Below, one piece after another: positions 40,616 to 49,274 of a stretch of DNA of 64,000 nt. Below the pieces are notes generated by a model. That model made no database searches. It had not been told where the DNA came from and saw only the letters and a program-made list of their open reading frames with translations. The DNA is from Tepidicella xavieri. Its GTDB lineage: Bacteria > Pseudomonadota > Gammaproteobacteria > Burkholderiales > Burkholderiaceae_C. Both the position numbers and the translations under genes were made by a program. Within the stretch, counting starts at the first letter, position 1. The number at the start of each line of letters is the position of its first letter. Where the stretch lies: contig NZ_SNYL01000001.1 of NCBI RefSeq assembly GCF_004363315.1, positions 77,885-141,884 of the forward strand. The letters are read 5' to 3'.

Positions 40616-42541
40616 ATGACCGAATCCGTTTTGTCCCGACTGGCCGCCGCGCCCTATCCTCAGCCTCGCACGCCGGATGAACTCTGGGAACTGCTGCAAG
40701 ACCCGCAATCCCGGGCGCATGGGGCGCGGCACCTGGGGGAGGCCCTGGTCCACAGCGGCGTCATCAGCCCCGAGCAGTTGCGCGATGCCTTGCGGACACA
40801 GCTAGAGGAACGCAAGATCGGCATTCACCGGCCACTGGGCCAGCAGATGGTGGACAAGGGGCTGCTGTCAGAGCAGCAGTTGCGCCATGTGATCGCCGGC
40901 TGGTTGGGCAACCGGGTCTTGGACCCCCGGCATTTTCATGTCGATCCCGACGCCTTGGCGTTGGTGCCGCAGGCCGTGGCCCAGCGCGAAGCGGTGCTGC
41001 CTCTCATGCTGCGGGAAGACCTGCTGGTGGTGCTCATGGCCGATCCGCTGGATCAGCGCCTGCTCGACGAGCTGCGCTTCATGACGCAGCGCCGCATCGT
41101 TCCCGTGCTGGCGGCGCCGGGCAGCCTGCCACCGGCCATCGCCCGGGCCTATGAGCGCCCGGCGCCATCGCCTCACCCCCCTGGGCGGCAGGGCCGCAAT
41201 TCGGCGGCGGCGCGCGATCTGGCGCTCGATCTGCAGACCGCCGCCGACGTGACCCACGAGCCCGAAGCCGACGTGGTCAGCGAATCCGACAACACGCTGG
41301 TGCGGCTGATCAACACCCTGATCGAAGAGGCCATTGCCCAGAAAGCCTCCGACATCCACATCGAAACCCAGCCCGCGCCCAAGCCGGTGCGCATCCGTTT
41401 CCGGCTCGACGGCGAACTCGTGCGCTATCTGGAGGTGGAGTCGCGCTTTCGCTATGCGCTGGTCGCACGCATCAAGATCATGGCGGGCATGGACATCTCC
41501 GAGCACCGCAAGCCGCAGGACGGCAAGATCGACTTCGCCCGCTTCGGCGGCACCAAAACCGAACTGCGCGTGGTGACCGTGCCCACCACCGGGGGGCTGG
41601 AAGACGTCGTCCTGCGGTTGCTGGCGGCTTCCAAGCCCATGCCGTTGGATGCCATCGGGCTGAATCCAGGCAACCTGGCCGACTTGCGCCGCATGGCGCT
41701 CAAGCCCTACGGCCTCATCCTCGTCTGCGGCCCCACCGGCAGCGGCAAGACCACCACGCTGCACTCCCTCATTGCCGACATCAACACCGAAAGCCGCAAG
41801 ATCTGGACCGCCGAAGACCCGATCGAAATCACCCAGGACGGCCTGCGCCAGGTGCAGATGAACCCTCGCATCGGCTGGACGTTTGCCGCCGCCATGCGCA
41901 CCTTTTTGCGCGCCGACCCCGATGTGATCATGATCGGCGAGATGCGCGACGAAGAAACCGCGCGCATCGCCGTGGAGGCCTCCCTCACCGGGCACCTGGT
42001 GCTCTCCACCCTGCACACCAACAGCGCCCCCGAAAGCATCACGCGGCTGCTGGAAATCGGCATCGACCCGTTCAACTTCTCCGATTCGCTGCTGGCCATC
42101 CTGGCGCAGCGGCTGGTGCGGCGCCTGTGCAAACAGTGCGTGCAGGCACGCCCCGCCACCGAGGAAGAACTGCTGGCTCTGGCCACGCAGTACCTCGATG
42201 GCGTGCAGCACCATGACGAACGCGACCTGGCCGCGCAAATCGAGCGCTGGAAGGCGCAGCACGGCGTGGACGACGGGCGCGGTGGCCGTTACCTGAGAAC
42301 CTTCGCCAAGCAAGGGTGCGACGCTTGTGAGGGCCGGGGCCTCAAAGGCCGGCTGGGCATCTACGAGCTCATGCTCAACAGCGACGAGATTCGCCACCAC
42401 ATCCGCCATCGCGCCCCCGCAGGCGACATCCGTGCCAGCGCCCTGCAGGCCGGCATGAAAACCCTGCGCCAAGACGGCATCGACAAAGTGGTGCAGGGCC
42501 TCACCGATCTCAGCGAAGTGGTGGCGGCGACGAACCTGTGA
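40616..42541 (+). CDS. Orphan GspE/PilB/MshE-like secretion ATPase
   Basis: A 641-aa ATPase of the type II secretion/type IV pilus assembly family. The N-terminal part carries two MshEN-like repeats (HLGEALVHSGVISPEQL at 39-55, PLGQQMVDKGLLSEQQL at 73-89), which bind cyclic di-GMP in MshE. The core has Walker A GPTGSGKTTTLHS (near 372), the Asp and His boxes, IGEMRDEETARIAVEASLTG and a four-Cys zinc site (RLCKQC ... CDACEGRG). A roughly 35-residue charged insert lies between the Cys pairs. No pilin, gspF/pilC or secretin gene is adjacent, so its system is elsewhere. Confidence 0.88.
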   Translation: MTESVLSRLAAAPYPQPRTPDELWELLQDPQSRAHGARHLGEALVHSGVISPEQLRDALRTQLEERKIGIHRPLGQQMVDKGLLSEQQLRHVIAGWLGNRVLDPRHFHVDPDALALVPQAVAQREAVLPLMLREDLLVVLMADPLDQRLLDELRFMTQRRIVPVLAAPGSLPPAIARAYERPAPSPHPPGRQGRNSAAARDLALDLQTAADVTHEPEADVVSESDNTLVRLINTLIEEAIAQKASDIHIETQPAPKPVRIRFRLDGELVRYLEVESRFRYALVARIKIMAGMDISEHRKPQDGKIDFARFGGTKTELRVVTVPTTGGLEDVVLRLLAASKPMPLDAIGLNPGNLADLRRMALKPYGLILVCGPTGSGKTTTLHSLIADINTESRKIWTAEDPIEITQDGLRQVQMNPRIGWTFAAAMRTFLRADPDVIMIGEMRDEETARIAVEASLTGHLVLSTLHTNSAPESITRLLEIGIDPFNFSDSLLAILAQRLVRRLCKQCVQARPATEEELLALATQYLDGVQHHDERDLAAQIERWKAQHGVDDGRGGRYLRTFAKQGCDACEGRGLKGRLGIYELMLNSDEIRHHIRHRAPAGDIRASALQAGMKTLRQDGIDKVVQGLTDLSEVVAATNL

Positions 42542-42548
42542 GGTTGCC

Positions 42549-42560
42549 TACAATCGTCCC
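42549..42560 (+). promoter_or_regulatory. -10 element of the MBL-hydrolase gene, leaderless arrangement
   Basis: TACAAT at 42549-42554 is followed by six bases and then ATG, as at lpxC and tldD. It begins only seven bases after the end of the ATPase gene. No ribosome-binding site is seen. Confidence 0.5.
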
Positions 42561-43202
42561 ATGCTCCGTTACCACACCATCCCCGTCACGCCCTTCCAGC
42601 AGAACTGTTCCCTCGTCTGGTGTGACGAGACGATGGAGGCTGCCGTCATTGACCCCGGCGGGGATTTGGACGTGGTGTTGGCCGAGGCGCAGCGGCTGGG
42701 GCTCGCGCTGAAGCAAATTTTGCTCACGCATGCGCACATCGACCACGCTGGCGGCACCGCCACCTTGGCCGAGCGGCTGCGATTGCCCATCGTGGGGCCA
42801 CACCCTGGCGACCGGTTCTGGATCGATGGGCTGCCGCAGCAAAGCGCGATGTTCGGCTTCCCGCCCGCCGGGCCTTTCACGCCCACGCGCTGGCTGGCCG
42901 ATGGCGATACCGTGCAGGTGGGCCGCAGCACCTTGAACGTACGCCATTGCCCGGGCCATACGCCGGGCCACGTGGTGTTTCATTCGCCCGAGGCCAAGCG
43001 GGCCTTCGTGGGCGACGTGCTGTTTGCGGGCAGCATCGGCCGCACCGATTTTCCCCAGGGCAATCACGAGCAGCTCATCGACAGCATCCGCCAGCGCCTG
43101 TGGCCGATGGGGGACGACACGGTGTTCATCCCCGGGCACGGTCCGGAAAGCACGTTTGGCCGCGAAAGACGCAGCAACCCCTTTGTGCGCGACGGGGCCT
43201 GA
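42561..43202 (+). CDS. Metallo-beta-lactamase fold hydrolase, glyoxalase II-like
   Basis: A 213-aa binuclear metal hydrolase with the HxHxDH motif in LLTHAHIDHAGGTATLAE (near residue 56). Further ligands lie in HCPGHTPGHVVFHS, VGDVLFAGSIGRTDF and the C-terminal IPGHGPESTFGRERRSNPF. Related YcbL/GloB-like enzymes hydrolyse thioesters such as S-lactoylglutathione. The exact substrate is not determined. TACAAT six bases before the ATG suggests its own leaderless transcript. Confidence 0.92.
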   Translation: MLRYHTIPVTPFQQNCSLVWCDETMEAAVIDPGGDLDVVLAEAQRLGLALKQILLTHAHIDHAGGTATLAERLRLPIVGPHPGDRFWIDGLPQQSAMFGFPPAGPFTPTRWLADGDTVQVGRSTLNVRHCPGHTPGHVVFHSPEAKRAFVGDVLFAGSIGRTDFPQGNHEQLIDSIRQRLWPMGDDTVFIPGHGPESTFGRERRSNPFVRDGA

Positions 43203-43228
43203 GGCAGGGCGTCGCCACCGAGCGGGTC

Positions 43229-44098
43229 TCAGCGCCCGCGTCGGGCTTGTTCGTACAGCCCCATGACCCGGGGGACGTTGGCCTGCAGCTCACGGATGCG
43301 GTTGGGCCCGCTGGGGTGGGTGGAGAGGAAGGCCGGCCCACCGCCGCTGGTCTGCGCCACCATTTTTTCCCACAGTGTCACGCTGGCTTGCGGGTGGTAG
43401 GCGCCACGAGCAGCCAATTCCAGTCCCACCAGGTCGGCGTCGGTTTCGTCGTCGCGGCTGTATTTGAGGCTCAGCAGTTGCGTGCCCAGGTTGGCGGCCA
43501 CGTTGCCCAGGTCGCCCAGGCCGAGCAACTGGGCGCCCAGCGACAGGCCCAGACTCGTGGCCTGCGTCTTGGCCAGCTGGGCGCGGGCGTGCTCGCGCAG
43601 CGCGTGCGCCATCTCGTGGCCCATGATCATGGCCACTTCATCGTCGGTGAGTTGCATCCGTTCCAGGATGCCGGTGTAGAACGCGATCTTGCCTCCCGGC
43701 ATGCAGAACGCATTGATCTGGTCGCTGCCGATCAGGTTGACTTCCCATTGCCAGTCCCGCGCCCGCGGATTCCAGGGCGGCGCGAAAGGGATGAGGTCGC
43801 GGGCGATGCGGCGCAGCCGGCGCACCTGGGGATGGTCATCAGGGGCCAGCGCCCGCTGGCGCCGGGCCTGCTCCATCATCTGGCGGTATTGCTGCGCGGC
43901 TGCGTTTTCGAGCTGTTGCGCCGGCACGAGGCGGCGCATGCCGGAGGCGCCGCCCACGTCCACCTGGGCCTCGGCCGTGGCCGGCAGCAGGCCCGATGCC
44001 GCAGCGGCGCCGCTGGCCAGAAGAAAGCCGCGCCGCGACGACCAGCGGTGCGCGGGCCGATTCTGCAGGGAAGTTTTCGCGTCACAAAGCCAGCACAT
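43229..44098 (-). CDS. M48 family metalloprotease, exported
   Basis: A 289-aa Zn peptidase with the catalytic motif GHEMAHALREHA (near residue 152) and a third ligand Glu in SRDDETDADLVGLELAA. The N-terminus has a twin-arginine-type signal (SSRRGFLLASGAAAASGLLP), suggesting export in folded form. Two helices or hydrophobic stretches near GLSLGAQLLGLGDLG are typical of YcaL/LoiP/BepA-like members, which act in outer-membrane quality control. It lacks TPR repeats, so it is shorter than BepA. It diverges from the AmpG-like gene. Confidence 0.9.
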   Translation of the reverse strand: MCWLCDAKTSLQNRPAHRWSSRRGFLLASGAAAASGLLPATAEAQVDVGGASGMRRLVPAQQLENAAAQQYRQMMEQARRQRALAPDDHPQVRRLRRIARDLIPFAPPWNPRARDWQWEVNLIGSDQINAFCMPGGKIAFYTGILERMQLTDDEVAMIMGHEMAHALREHARAQLAKTQATSLGLSLGAQLLGLGDLGNVAANLGTQLLSLKYSRDDETDADLVGLELAARGAYHPQASVTLWEKMVAQTSGGGPAFLSTHPSGPNRIRELQANVPRVMGLYEQARRGR

Positions 44099-44124
44099 GC
44101 CCGAATCATAGGCAAAATCGTGTC

Positions 44125-45711
44125 ATGCCTGTGTCACCAGCTGTAACCTCGCCCGAGCCCGCCACCGCGGCCCCCCCGCCAGCCAAGACGTGGCGCGACA
44201 GCCTGGCCGCGTTGTGGGACTGGCGCGTGCTCAGCATGCTCATGCTGGGGTTCTCGGCGGGGTTGCCCATCCTGCTGATTTTCTCGTCGCTGTCGTTGTG
44301 GCTGCTGGAGGCGGGCGTGGAGCGGCGCGCGGTCACGTTTTTCAGCTGGGCCGCGCTGGGGTATTCGTTCAAATTCATCTGGGCGCCCCTGGTGGACCGG
44401 CTGCCTTTGCCCGTGTTGACGGCCTGGCTCGGGCGCCGGCGTGCCTACATGCTGTTGGCGCAGATGGGGGTGGCTGGCGCCATCGTCGGCATGGCCATGA
44501 CCGACCCTGCCGCCGGTGGCCACACCCTGACCTGGATGGCCCTGTTTGCGGTGCTGCTGGGCTTCATGTCTGCCACGCAGGACATCGTCATCGACGCTTA
44601 CCGCATCGAAATCGCCCGTCCTGAGCAGCAGGGCCTGCTGTCGTCGGCCTACATCGCTGGTTATCGGGTGGGCATGATCGTGGCGGGCGCAGGGGCGTTG
44701 TTTCTGGCCGCTTACTGGGGGTCGGCCCGCGGCAGCTACAGCTACGAGGCCTGGCAATGGACTTACCTGGTCATGGCCGCGACGATGGGCGTGGGCATGC
44801 TGACCACTCTCCTGACGCCAGAGCCTGCGGTTTCGGCCCGCATGAGCGACTCGGCCCCTTCAGGGCAGCATGCGCGGCTGTTGGCGGTGTTTCTGGCCAG
44901 CGTGCTCGCTTTCGTGGGGGTGTTTTACGGCGTGGGGCAGTGGGGCGGTGCGGCCGTGGCCGGACAGGGGCCGCTGCTGAGCCTGCTGTTCGAGGCGGGC
45001 CGCATGGCCCTGGGGCTGGGGGCGGCGTTTGGGGTCGGATGGGTGCTGGTGCGCCTCGGCCTGGCCAGCCGCATGCAGGCCCGCATCACCTGGGTGGAGC
45101 CGGTGCTGGACTTTTTCCAGCGCTACGGCGCGCGCACCGCCTGGCTGCTGCTGGCGCTGGTGGGGCTGTACCGCATTTCCGACATCGTGCTGGGCGTGAT
45201 TTCCAACGTGTTCTATCAGGACATGGGCTTCTCCAAGCCCGAGATCGCCTACGCCGTCAAGACCTACGGTGTCATCATCAGCATTGCCGGGGGCTTCCTA
45301 GGGGGCATCCTCGCCACCCGCTTTGGCGTCATGCGTTCGCTCATGTGGGGCGCCATGCTGGCCGCGGCCACCAACCTGGCGTTCATCGCCCTGGCCTATG
45401 CCGGGCACAACCTCACCCTGTTGTACCTCATCGTGTCGGCCGACAACCTGGCCGCTGGCTTTGCCAGCGCGGCCTTTGTGGCCTTTCTGTCCAGCCTCAC
45501 GAATGTCTCGTTCACCGCGGTGCAATACGCCATCTTCAGCTCCCTCATGACGCTGTTGCCCAAAACACTCGGGGGCTATTCTGGCGCCATGGTGGACGGC
45601 CTGGGGTATCCGGGCTTTTTCCTGTTCACCGCGCTCATCGGCGTGCCGGTGATGGCGCTGGTGTGGCTGGCCGGCCGGCGGCTGGAGATTCGCGAGCCGC
45701 CGCGCGACTGA
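44125..45711 (+). CDS. AmpG-like muropeptide permease (MFS)
   Basis: A 528-aa membrane protein with 12-14 hydrophobic helices. Its start region GFSAGLPILLIFSSLSLWLLEAG and the motifs FSWAALGYSFKFIWAPLVDR and FMSATQDIVIDAYRIE are AmpG hallmarks. AmpG imports anhydromuropeptides released from the cell wall, feeding the recycling route in which Mpl acts. ATG at 44125 is chosen because CAAAAT ends six bases before it and the earlier in-frame codons overlap the divergent protease gene. The C-terminus ends in a short Arg/Glu tail. Confidence 0.9.
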   Translation: MPVSPAVTSPEPATAAPPPAKTWRDSLAALWDWRVLSMLMLGFSAGLPILLIFSSLSLWLLEAGVERRAVTFFSWAALGYSFKFIWAPLVDRLPLPVLTAWLGRRRAYMLLAQMGVAGAIVGMAMTDPAAGGHTLTWMALFAVLLGFMSATQDIVIDAYRIEIARPEQQGLLSSAYIAGYRVGMIVAGAGALFLAAYWGSARGSYSYEAWQWTYLVMAATMGVGMLTTLLTPEPAVSARMSDSAPSGQHARLLAVFLASVLAFVGVFYGVGQWGGAAVAGQGPLLSLLFEAGRMALGLGAAFGVGWVLVRLGLASRMQARITWVEPVLDFFQRYGARTAWLLLALVGLYRISDIVLGVISNVFYQDMGFSKPEIAYAVKTYGVIISIAGGFLGGILATRFGVMRSLMWGAMLAAATNLAFIALAYAGHNLTLLYLIVSADNLAAGFASAAFVAFLSSLTNVSFTAVQYAIFSSLMTLLPKTLGGYSGAMVDGLGYPGFFLFTALIGVPVMALVWLAGRRLEIREPPRD

Positions 45712-45793
45712 GCCCGCGGTGGGCGCGTCGGCGCTTCACGCAACTTTACACGCCCGACTCCCGCCGGCCACAGGGGCGTGGCAACATCTCGCC

Positions 45794-46513
45794 ATGAGCA
45801 TGCCGCATCTCTTGATGATCGAAGACGACACCCGCCTGGGCGGGATGGTGGGCGAGTACCTACAGGCCTCGGGCTATGGGTTCGAACAGGCCCCTGAAGG
45901 GGCGTTGGGCCTGCGTCGCGTGCAGCAGCGGTTGCCCGATCTGGTGATTCTCGACCTGATGCTGCCCGACATGGATGGGCTGGCGGTGTGCCGCCAGTTG
46001 CGCGCGTTGCCCGGGGCCGCCGGCCGGGTGCCCGTCATCATGCTCACGGCCAAGGGCGATCCGATGGACCGCGTCATTGGTCTGGAGATGGGGGCCGACG
46101 ACTACCTGCCCAAGCCTTTCGAGCCGCGCGAACTGCTGGCGCGCATTCGGGCGGTGCTGCGCCGCCGGGCGGAGCCGGCGCTGGGCCCCGATGCCGACAG
46201 CCGCCCTCCGCTGCGTTTCGGTTCGCTGGAGATCGACCGCGATGCCCGCACCGTGACGGTGGCCGGGCGCCCCTGCGAAATGACCTCGCACCAGTTCGAT
46301 CTGCTGGTCGTGCTGGCCGAGCGGGCCGGCCGGGTGCTCACGCGCGATCAGATCATGGAGGCCGTGCGGGGCCGGGAGTTGGAGGCGTTCGACCGCTCCA
46401 TCGATGTGCACATGGGGCGCATCCGCCAGGCCATCGAAGCCGATCCCAAGCACCCGCGGCGCATCCTGACCGTGCGTGGCGTGGGCTATGTGTTTGCCAA
46501 GCAGCAGGACTGA
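45794..46513 (+). CDS. OmpR-family response regulator
   Basis: A 239-aa two-domain response regulator. The receiver domain has the acidic pair IEDD (9-12), phospho-acceptor Asp54 in VILDLMLPDMDG, Thr in MLTAKGD and Lys in YLPKPFEP. The C-terminal winged helix contains EMTSHQFDLLVVLAERAGRV and RILTVRGVGYVFAKQ. It is followed after three bases by its sensor kinase gene. An RstA/CpxR-like envelope-stress role is plausible from the neighbouring cell-wall genes but is not established. Confidence 0.94.
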   Translation: MSMPHLLMIEDDTRLGGMVGEYLQASGYGFEQAPEGALGLRRVQQRLPDLVILDLMLPDMDGLAVCRQLRALPGAAGRVPVIMLTAKGDPMDRVIGLEMGADDYLPKPFEPRELLARIRAVLRRRAEPALGPDADSRPPLRFGSLEIDRDARTVTVAGRPCEMTSHQFDLLVVLAERAGRVLTRDQIMEAVRGRELEAFDRSIDVHMGRIRQAIEADPKHPRRILTVRGVGYVFAKQQD

Positions 46514-46516
46514 ACC

Positions 46517-47767
46517 GTGTTTCGCATGCGCCTGCACCAGCACCTGTACCTGCGCATCTGGCTGGCGCTGACGGCGGTCATCCTGCTGATGACCTTGCTG
46601 CTGGGGTGGCTGTGGCGCATCCAGTGGGAGCATGAGCGGGCGCAGCGCCCCGGCGGGGTGGTGGTGCTGCGCGATGCCAGCGGCCAGGAAATCGGCCGCG
46701 CCGAAGCGCGACGCCAGCGCGTGCCAGGGCAAGGCGTGGAGTTCCAGGTGCCCATGGCCGATGGGCAGATGCTCACCATCCAGTTGCCGCGGCCACACCG
46801 TCCGCCCAAGAAGCCCCCGGGCATCGACCCTTATCGCATCATCCAGTCGTTTTGGGGCTTTACCGCCTTGCTGCTGCTCATTGCCGTGGCCGTGGCGCTC
46901 GGGGCGTACCCCGTGGTGCGGCGGCTCACGCAACGCCTGGAGGCCTTGCAGCAAGGCGTGGAGCGCTGGGGCACCGGCCAGCTCGATACCCGCCTGCCCG
47001 TGCAGGGTCAGGACGAGGTGGCCTTCCTGGCCGAACGCTTCAATGCCGCGGCCGATCGGGTGCAGGCCTTGCTCGCTTCACACAAGGCCCTGCTGGCCAA
47101 TGCGTCGCATGAGTTGCGCTCGCCGCTGGCCCGCATCCGCATGGGCATGGAACTGCTGCGCAGCGGCGCCTCCGATGCCCAAGCCCGCGAGCGCCAGTTG
47201 CAGGCCATGGCGCGAAACATTGCCGAACTGGACGAACTGATCGATGAGATCCTGCTGGCCAGCCGGCTCGACCTGACCGACCCGACCGACCCCGGGGCTT
47301 TGGGCACGCCCGAGGACGTGGATGTGGTGGGCTTGGCGGCCGAGGAGTGCGCCCGGGTCGATGCCACGCTGGACGTCGCGGGCGATGCGCCCCAGGCCTT
47401 GCTGCGGGGGTATCCGCGCCTGTTGCGGCGCCTCTTGCGCAACCTGCTGGAAAACGCCCGCCGACATGCCGGCCCGCAAGCCACCGAGCCGGTCCGTTGC
47501 ACGGTTAGCGTCAGGCCGGCGGCGGCAGGCGGCGGGTGGCGTTGGGAGATTACCGTGGCCGATCGCGGCCCGGGCGTGCCCGATGCCTTCAAGGAACGGG
47601 TGTTCGAGCCCTTCTTCCGGCTGCCTGGGCAAAGCGAGCGCGAGGGGGGCGTGGGCCTGGGGCTGGCGCTGGTCCGTGCGATTGCACGCCGTCACCGTGG
47701 CGACGTCCGTTGTACCGATCGGCCTGGCGGTGGCGCCTGTTTCGTCGTTGAATTGATGTCGGTTTGA
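46517..47767 (+). CDS. Sensor histidine kinase
   Basis: A 416-aa inner-membrane kinase with TM1 (about 11-33), a short periplasmic domain of about 75 residues with a Pro/Lys-rich end (RPHRPPKKPPG), TM2 (111-132) and a HAMP domain. The dimerisation helix carries phospho-acceptor His198 in ANASHELRSPLARIR. The ATPase domain shows LLRNLLENARRHAG, ADRGPGVPDAFKERVFEPFFR and GVGLGLALV. GTG at 46517 is taken as the start, and ATG at 46526 is possible. The signal is unknown. Confidence 0.94.
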   Translation: MFRMRLHQHLYLRIWLALTAVILLMTLLLGWLWRIQWEHERAQRPGGVVVLRDASGQEIGRAEARRQRVPGQGVEFQVPMADGQMLTIQLPRPHRPPKKPPGIDPYRIIQSFWGFTALLLLIAVAVALGAYPVVRRLTQRLEALQQGVERWGTGQLDTRLPVQGQDEVAFLAERFNAAADRVQALLASHKALLANASHELRSPLARIRMGMELLRSGASDAQARERQLQAMARNIAELDELIDEILLASRLDLTDPTDPGALGTPEDVDVVGLAAEECARVDATLDVAGDAPQALLRGYPRLLRRLLRNLLENARRHAGPQATEPVRCTVSVRPAAAGGGWRWEITVADRGPGVPDAFKERVFEPFFRLPGQSEREGGVGLGLALVRAIARRHRGDVRCTDRPGGGACFVVELMSV

Positions 47768-47811
47768 CACTTGCTCCCCCAAACAGGGGATGTGCAAATC
47801 CTTGCTGCGGT

Positions 47812-47974
47812 TGCACAATATGTGCATCTGCTGTCAGCACATCAAGTCATAACAACCCCTTGAGGGTGTTCAGGGAGTGGCTGGCGCATCACAGAGGAAG
47901 CCGGCCACTTACGGAAAAGGTTCCCAACGACGTCCTGATGGACTTCATGCCGCCCCCACGGGGCGGTTTTTTTT
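47812..47974 (+). ncRNA. Candidate structured small RNA or 3' leader
   Basis: The 420-bp gap between the kinase gene and the methyltransferase gene has no convincing coding frame. From 47812 it holds a series of stems: TGCACA/TGTGCA (47812-47826), a 9-bp stem with one G-U pair (47877-47885 with 47900-47908, 14-base loop), GTCC-TGAT-GGAC (47932-47943) and a strong terminator. This could be a small RNA, or an unusually long structured 3' UTR of the two-component operon. No good promoter was identified. Confidence 0.4.
47950..47974 (+). terminator. Intrinsic terminator, plus strand
   Basis: CCGCCCC (47950-47956) pairs with GGGGCGG (47960-47966) around a three-base loop, followed by eight T residues (47967-47974). 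It ends the two-component operon or the candidate small RNA. Confidence 0.9.
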
Positions 47975-47978
47975 GGGC

Positions 47979-48009
47979 AAAAAAAACCCGGCTCTAAAGG
48001 AGCCGGGTT
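47979..48009 (-). terminator. Intrinsic terminator, minus strand
   Basis: AACCCGGCTC (47985-47994) pairs perfectly with GAGCCGGGTT (48000-48009). On the minus strand the stem is followed by a run of U residues (A-tract at 47979-47986 on the plus strand). It ends minus-strand transcription from the methyltransferase gene. The two terminators lie back to back only four bases apart. Confidence 0.9.
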
Positions 48010-48128
48010 GCAAGCCTTTTTGCTGTCACACACAAAGGCACCCGCTCAGGGAGGAAAAGCGGGGGGCCGTCGCGAAACGGCCCAAGTGAAGTATATGACA
48101 AGCACCAGGGGTATGCAAGAAGATGGTC

Positions 48129-48204
48129 GAAAAAATTTTTATGATAAAAATATGCTGCAGTTATCGAGGTCGATCGGTCGGCCACATTCAGGCGGTCGAT
48201 CGGT
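48129..48204. repeat. AT-rich patch and 11-bp direct repeat
   Basis: The stretch 48129-48155 is almost pure A/T in a region of high GC. It is followed by GGTCGATCGGT at 48168-48178, repeated at 48194-48204. The second copy lies inside the last codons of the methyltransferase gene. The 26-bp spacing (2.5 helical turns) could suit a DNA-binding protein, or may be chance. Confidence 0.4.
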
Positions 48205-49216
48205 GGGCTGCCGTTGCCTCGTGATAGAGCGCATGGAGGAGTTCAGCGCCCGATCCGTATTGGGCCGATGTGCGCTTTTCCTCTTGCCGTGTGCGCCACT
48301 TGTGGAGCGGGCGGCCACTGGCGAGTTGTTGCAGCAGATAGCGGGCCCAGCGCCGCTGCTGCTGGGCCCGCACCAGCGGGTGGCCATGATCGGCAGGGGG
48401 CAGCGGCGCGGCGGCCGGGGTGTTGCCGGGCGTGGCGACGATGCTCAGGTTGTCGGCGTCGTCCGGCGAGTGGGCCAGCACGTTCAGGCCGCCGGCTTGC
48501 AAGGTCCAACGCAGGCTGGGGCCGGTGAAGTAGAGGGTGTGCGCCCGGAAGAACATGTAATGGGGCGAGCAGGGGCGGGTGGCGTTCGGCACTTCGATGT
48601 ACAACAGCCCACCGGGCTTGAGGCGGGAGGCCATGCGGCGCAGCGCGTCGAGCGGATCGGTCAGGTGCTCGAACACATGGAACAGGGTGATGAGGTCGAG
48701 CGAACCGGCGGGGATGGCGTCGAGTTGGGACTGCAGGGTGCCATGGCTCACCGCCAGACCCAGGACGCCGTTGGCATAGCTGGCGTAGCCTTGGTGGGGC
48801 TCCACGCCGCGGGCGTCAAAGCCGAGCGAGCGCATCAAGGCCACGAACTCGCCGCTGCTGGCGCCGATGTCCAGGGTGGTGCGCGTGGCGGCTTGGGATG
48901 TCCAGTCCTGCACAGGGCTGTGCGCCCGCAGCCATTGCCATCGGTTCAAGGCGTTGCGGCCGGCGCGCAGCACGTGTCGCAAGGCAGGTTGTTCGGCGCC
49001 TTTGTAGGCTTGCCGGTAGCGGGTGGCGTACCAGGCGGCGAGTGCCTGCTCGGTGGGCAAGGGGTCGATCCGGCCCAGGCCGCAGCCTTCGCATGACACG
49101 GTGAGCAAGGGCTCTCCGGTTTTGCCGTCGCGCGTGGCAACGATCCGCGCAGCGCGGCTGTGGCAGCAGGGGCAGGGTGTTTGCGCCTGCCAGGGAGCGC
49201 CTGTGGAAATAGCCAT
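48188..49216 (-). CDS. Class I SAM-dependent methyltransferase with zinc-ribbon N-terminus
   Basis: A 342-aa protein with an N-terminal four-Cys element (CPCCHSRAARIV, then CEGCGLGRIDPL). A Rossmann-like methyltransferase domain follows, with TLDIGASSGEFVALMRSLGF (near residue 115), ITLFHVFEHLTDPLDALRRM and LKPGGLLYIEVPN. This pattern is common in methyltransferases linked to surface polysaccharide or lipid modification. The target here is unknown and there are no glycosyltransferases beside it. Transcription ends at the minus-strand terminator, leaving an approximately 180-base 3' UTR. Confidence 0.85.
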   Translation of the reverse strand: MAISTGAPWQAQTPCPCCHSRAARIVATRDGKTGEPLLTVSCEGCGLGRIDPLPTEQALAAWYATRYRQAYKGAEQPALRHVLRAGRNALNRWQWLRAHSPVQDWTSQAATRTTLDIGASSGEFVALMRSLGFDARGVEPHQGYASYANGVLGLAVSHGTLQSQLDAIPAGSLDLITLFHVFEHLTDPLDALRRMASRLKPGGLLYIEVPNATRPCSPHYMFFRAHTLYFTGPSLRWTLQAGGLNVLAHSPDDADNLSIVATPGNTPAAAPLPPADHGHPLVRAQQQRRWARYLLQQLASGRPLHKWRTRQEEKRTSAQYGSGAELLHALYHEATAAHRSTA

Positions 49217-49274
49217 GATGGGTCAGAAAATAAGCACAACATCATATCTTTTCCAAAGGCCAATGACCCTGTTG

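Noticed and set aside
47764-47769. TTGACA overlapping the stop codon of the sensor kinase as the promoter of the candidate small RNA.
   Set aside because: No acceptable -10 hexamer is found 16-18 bp downstream.
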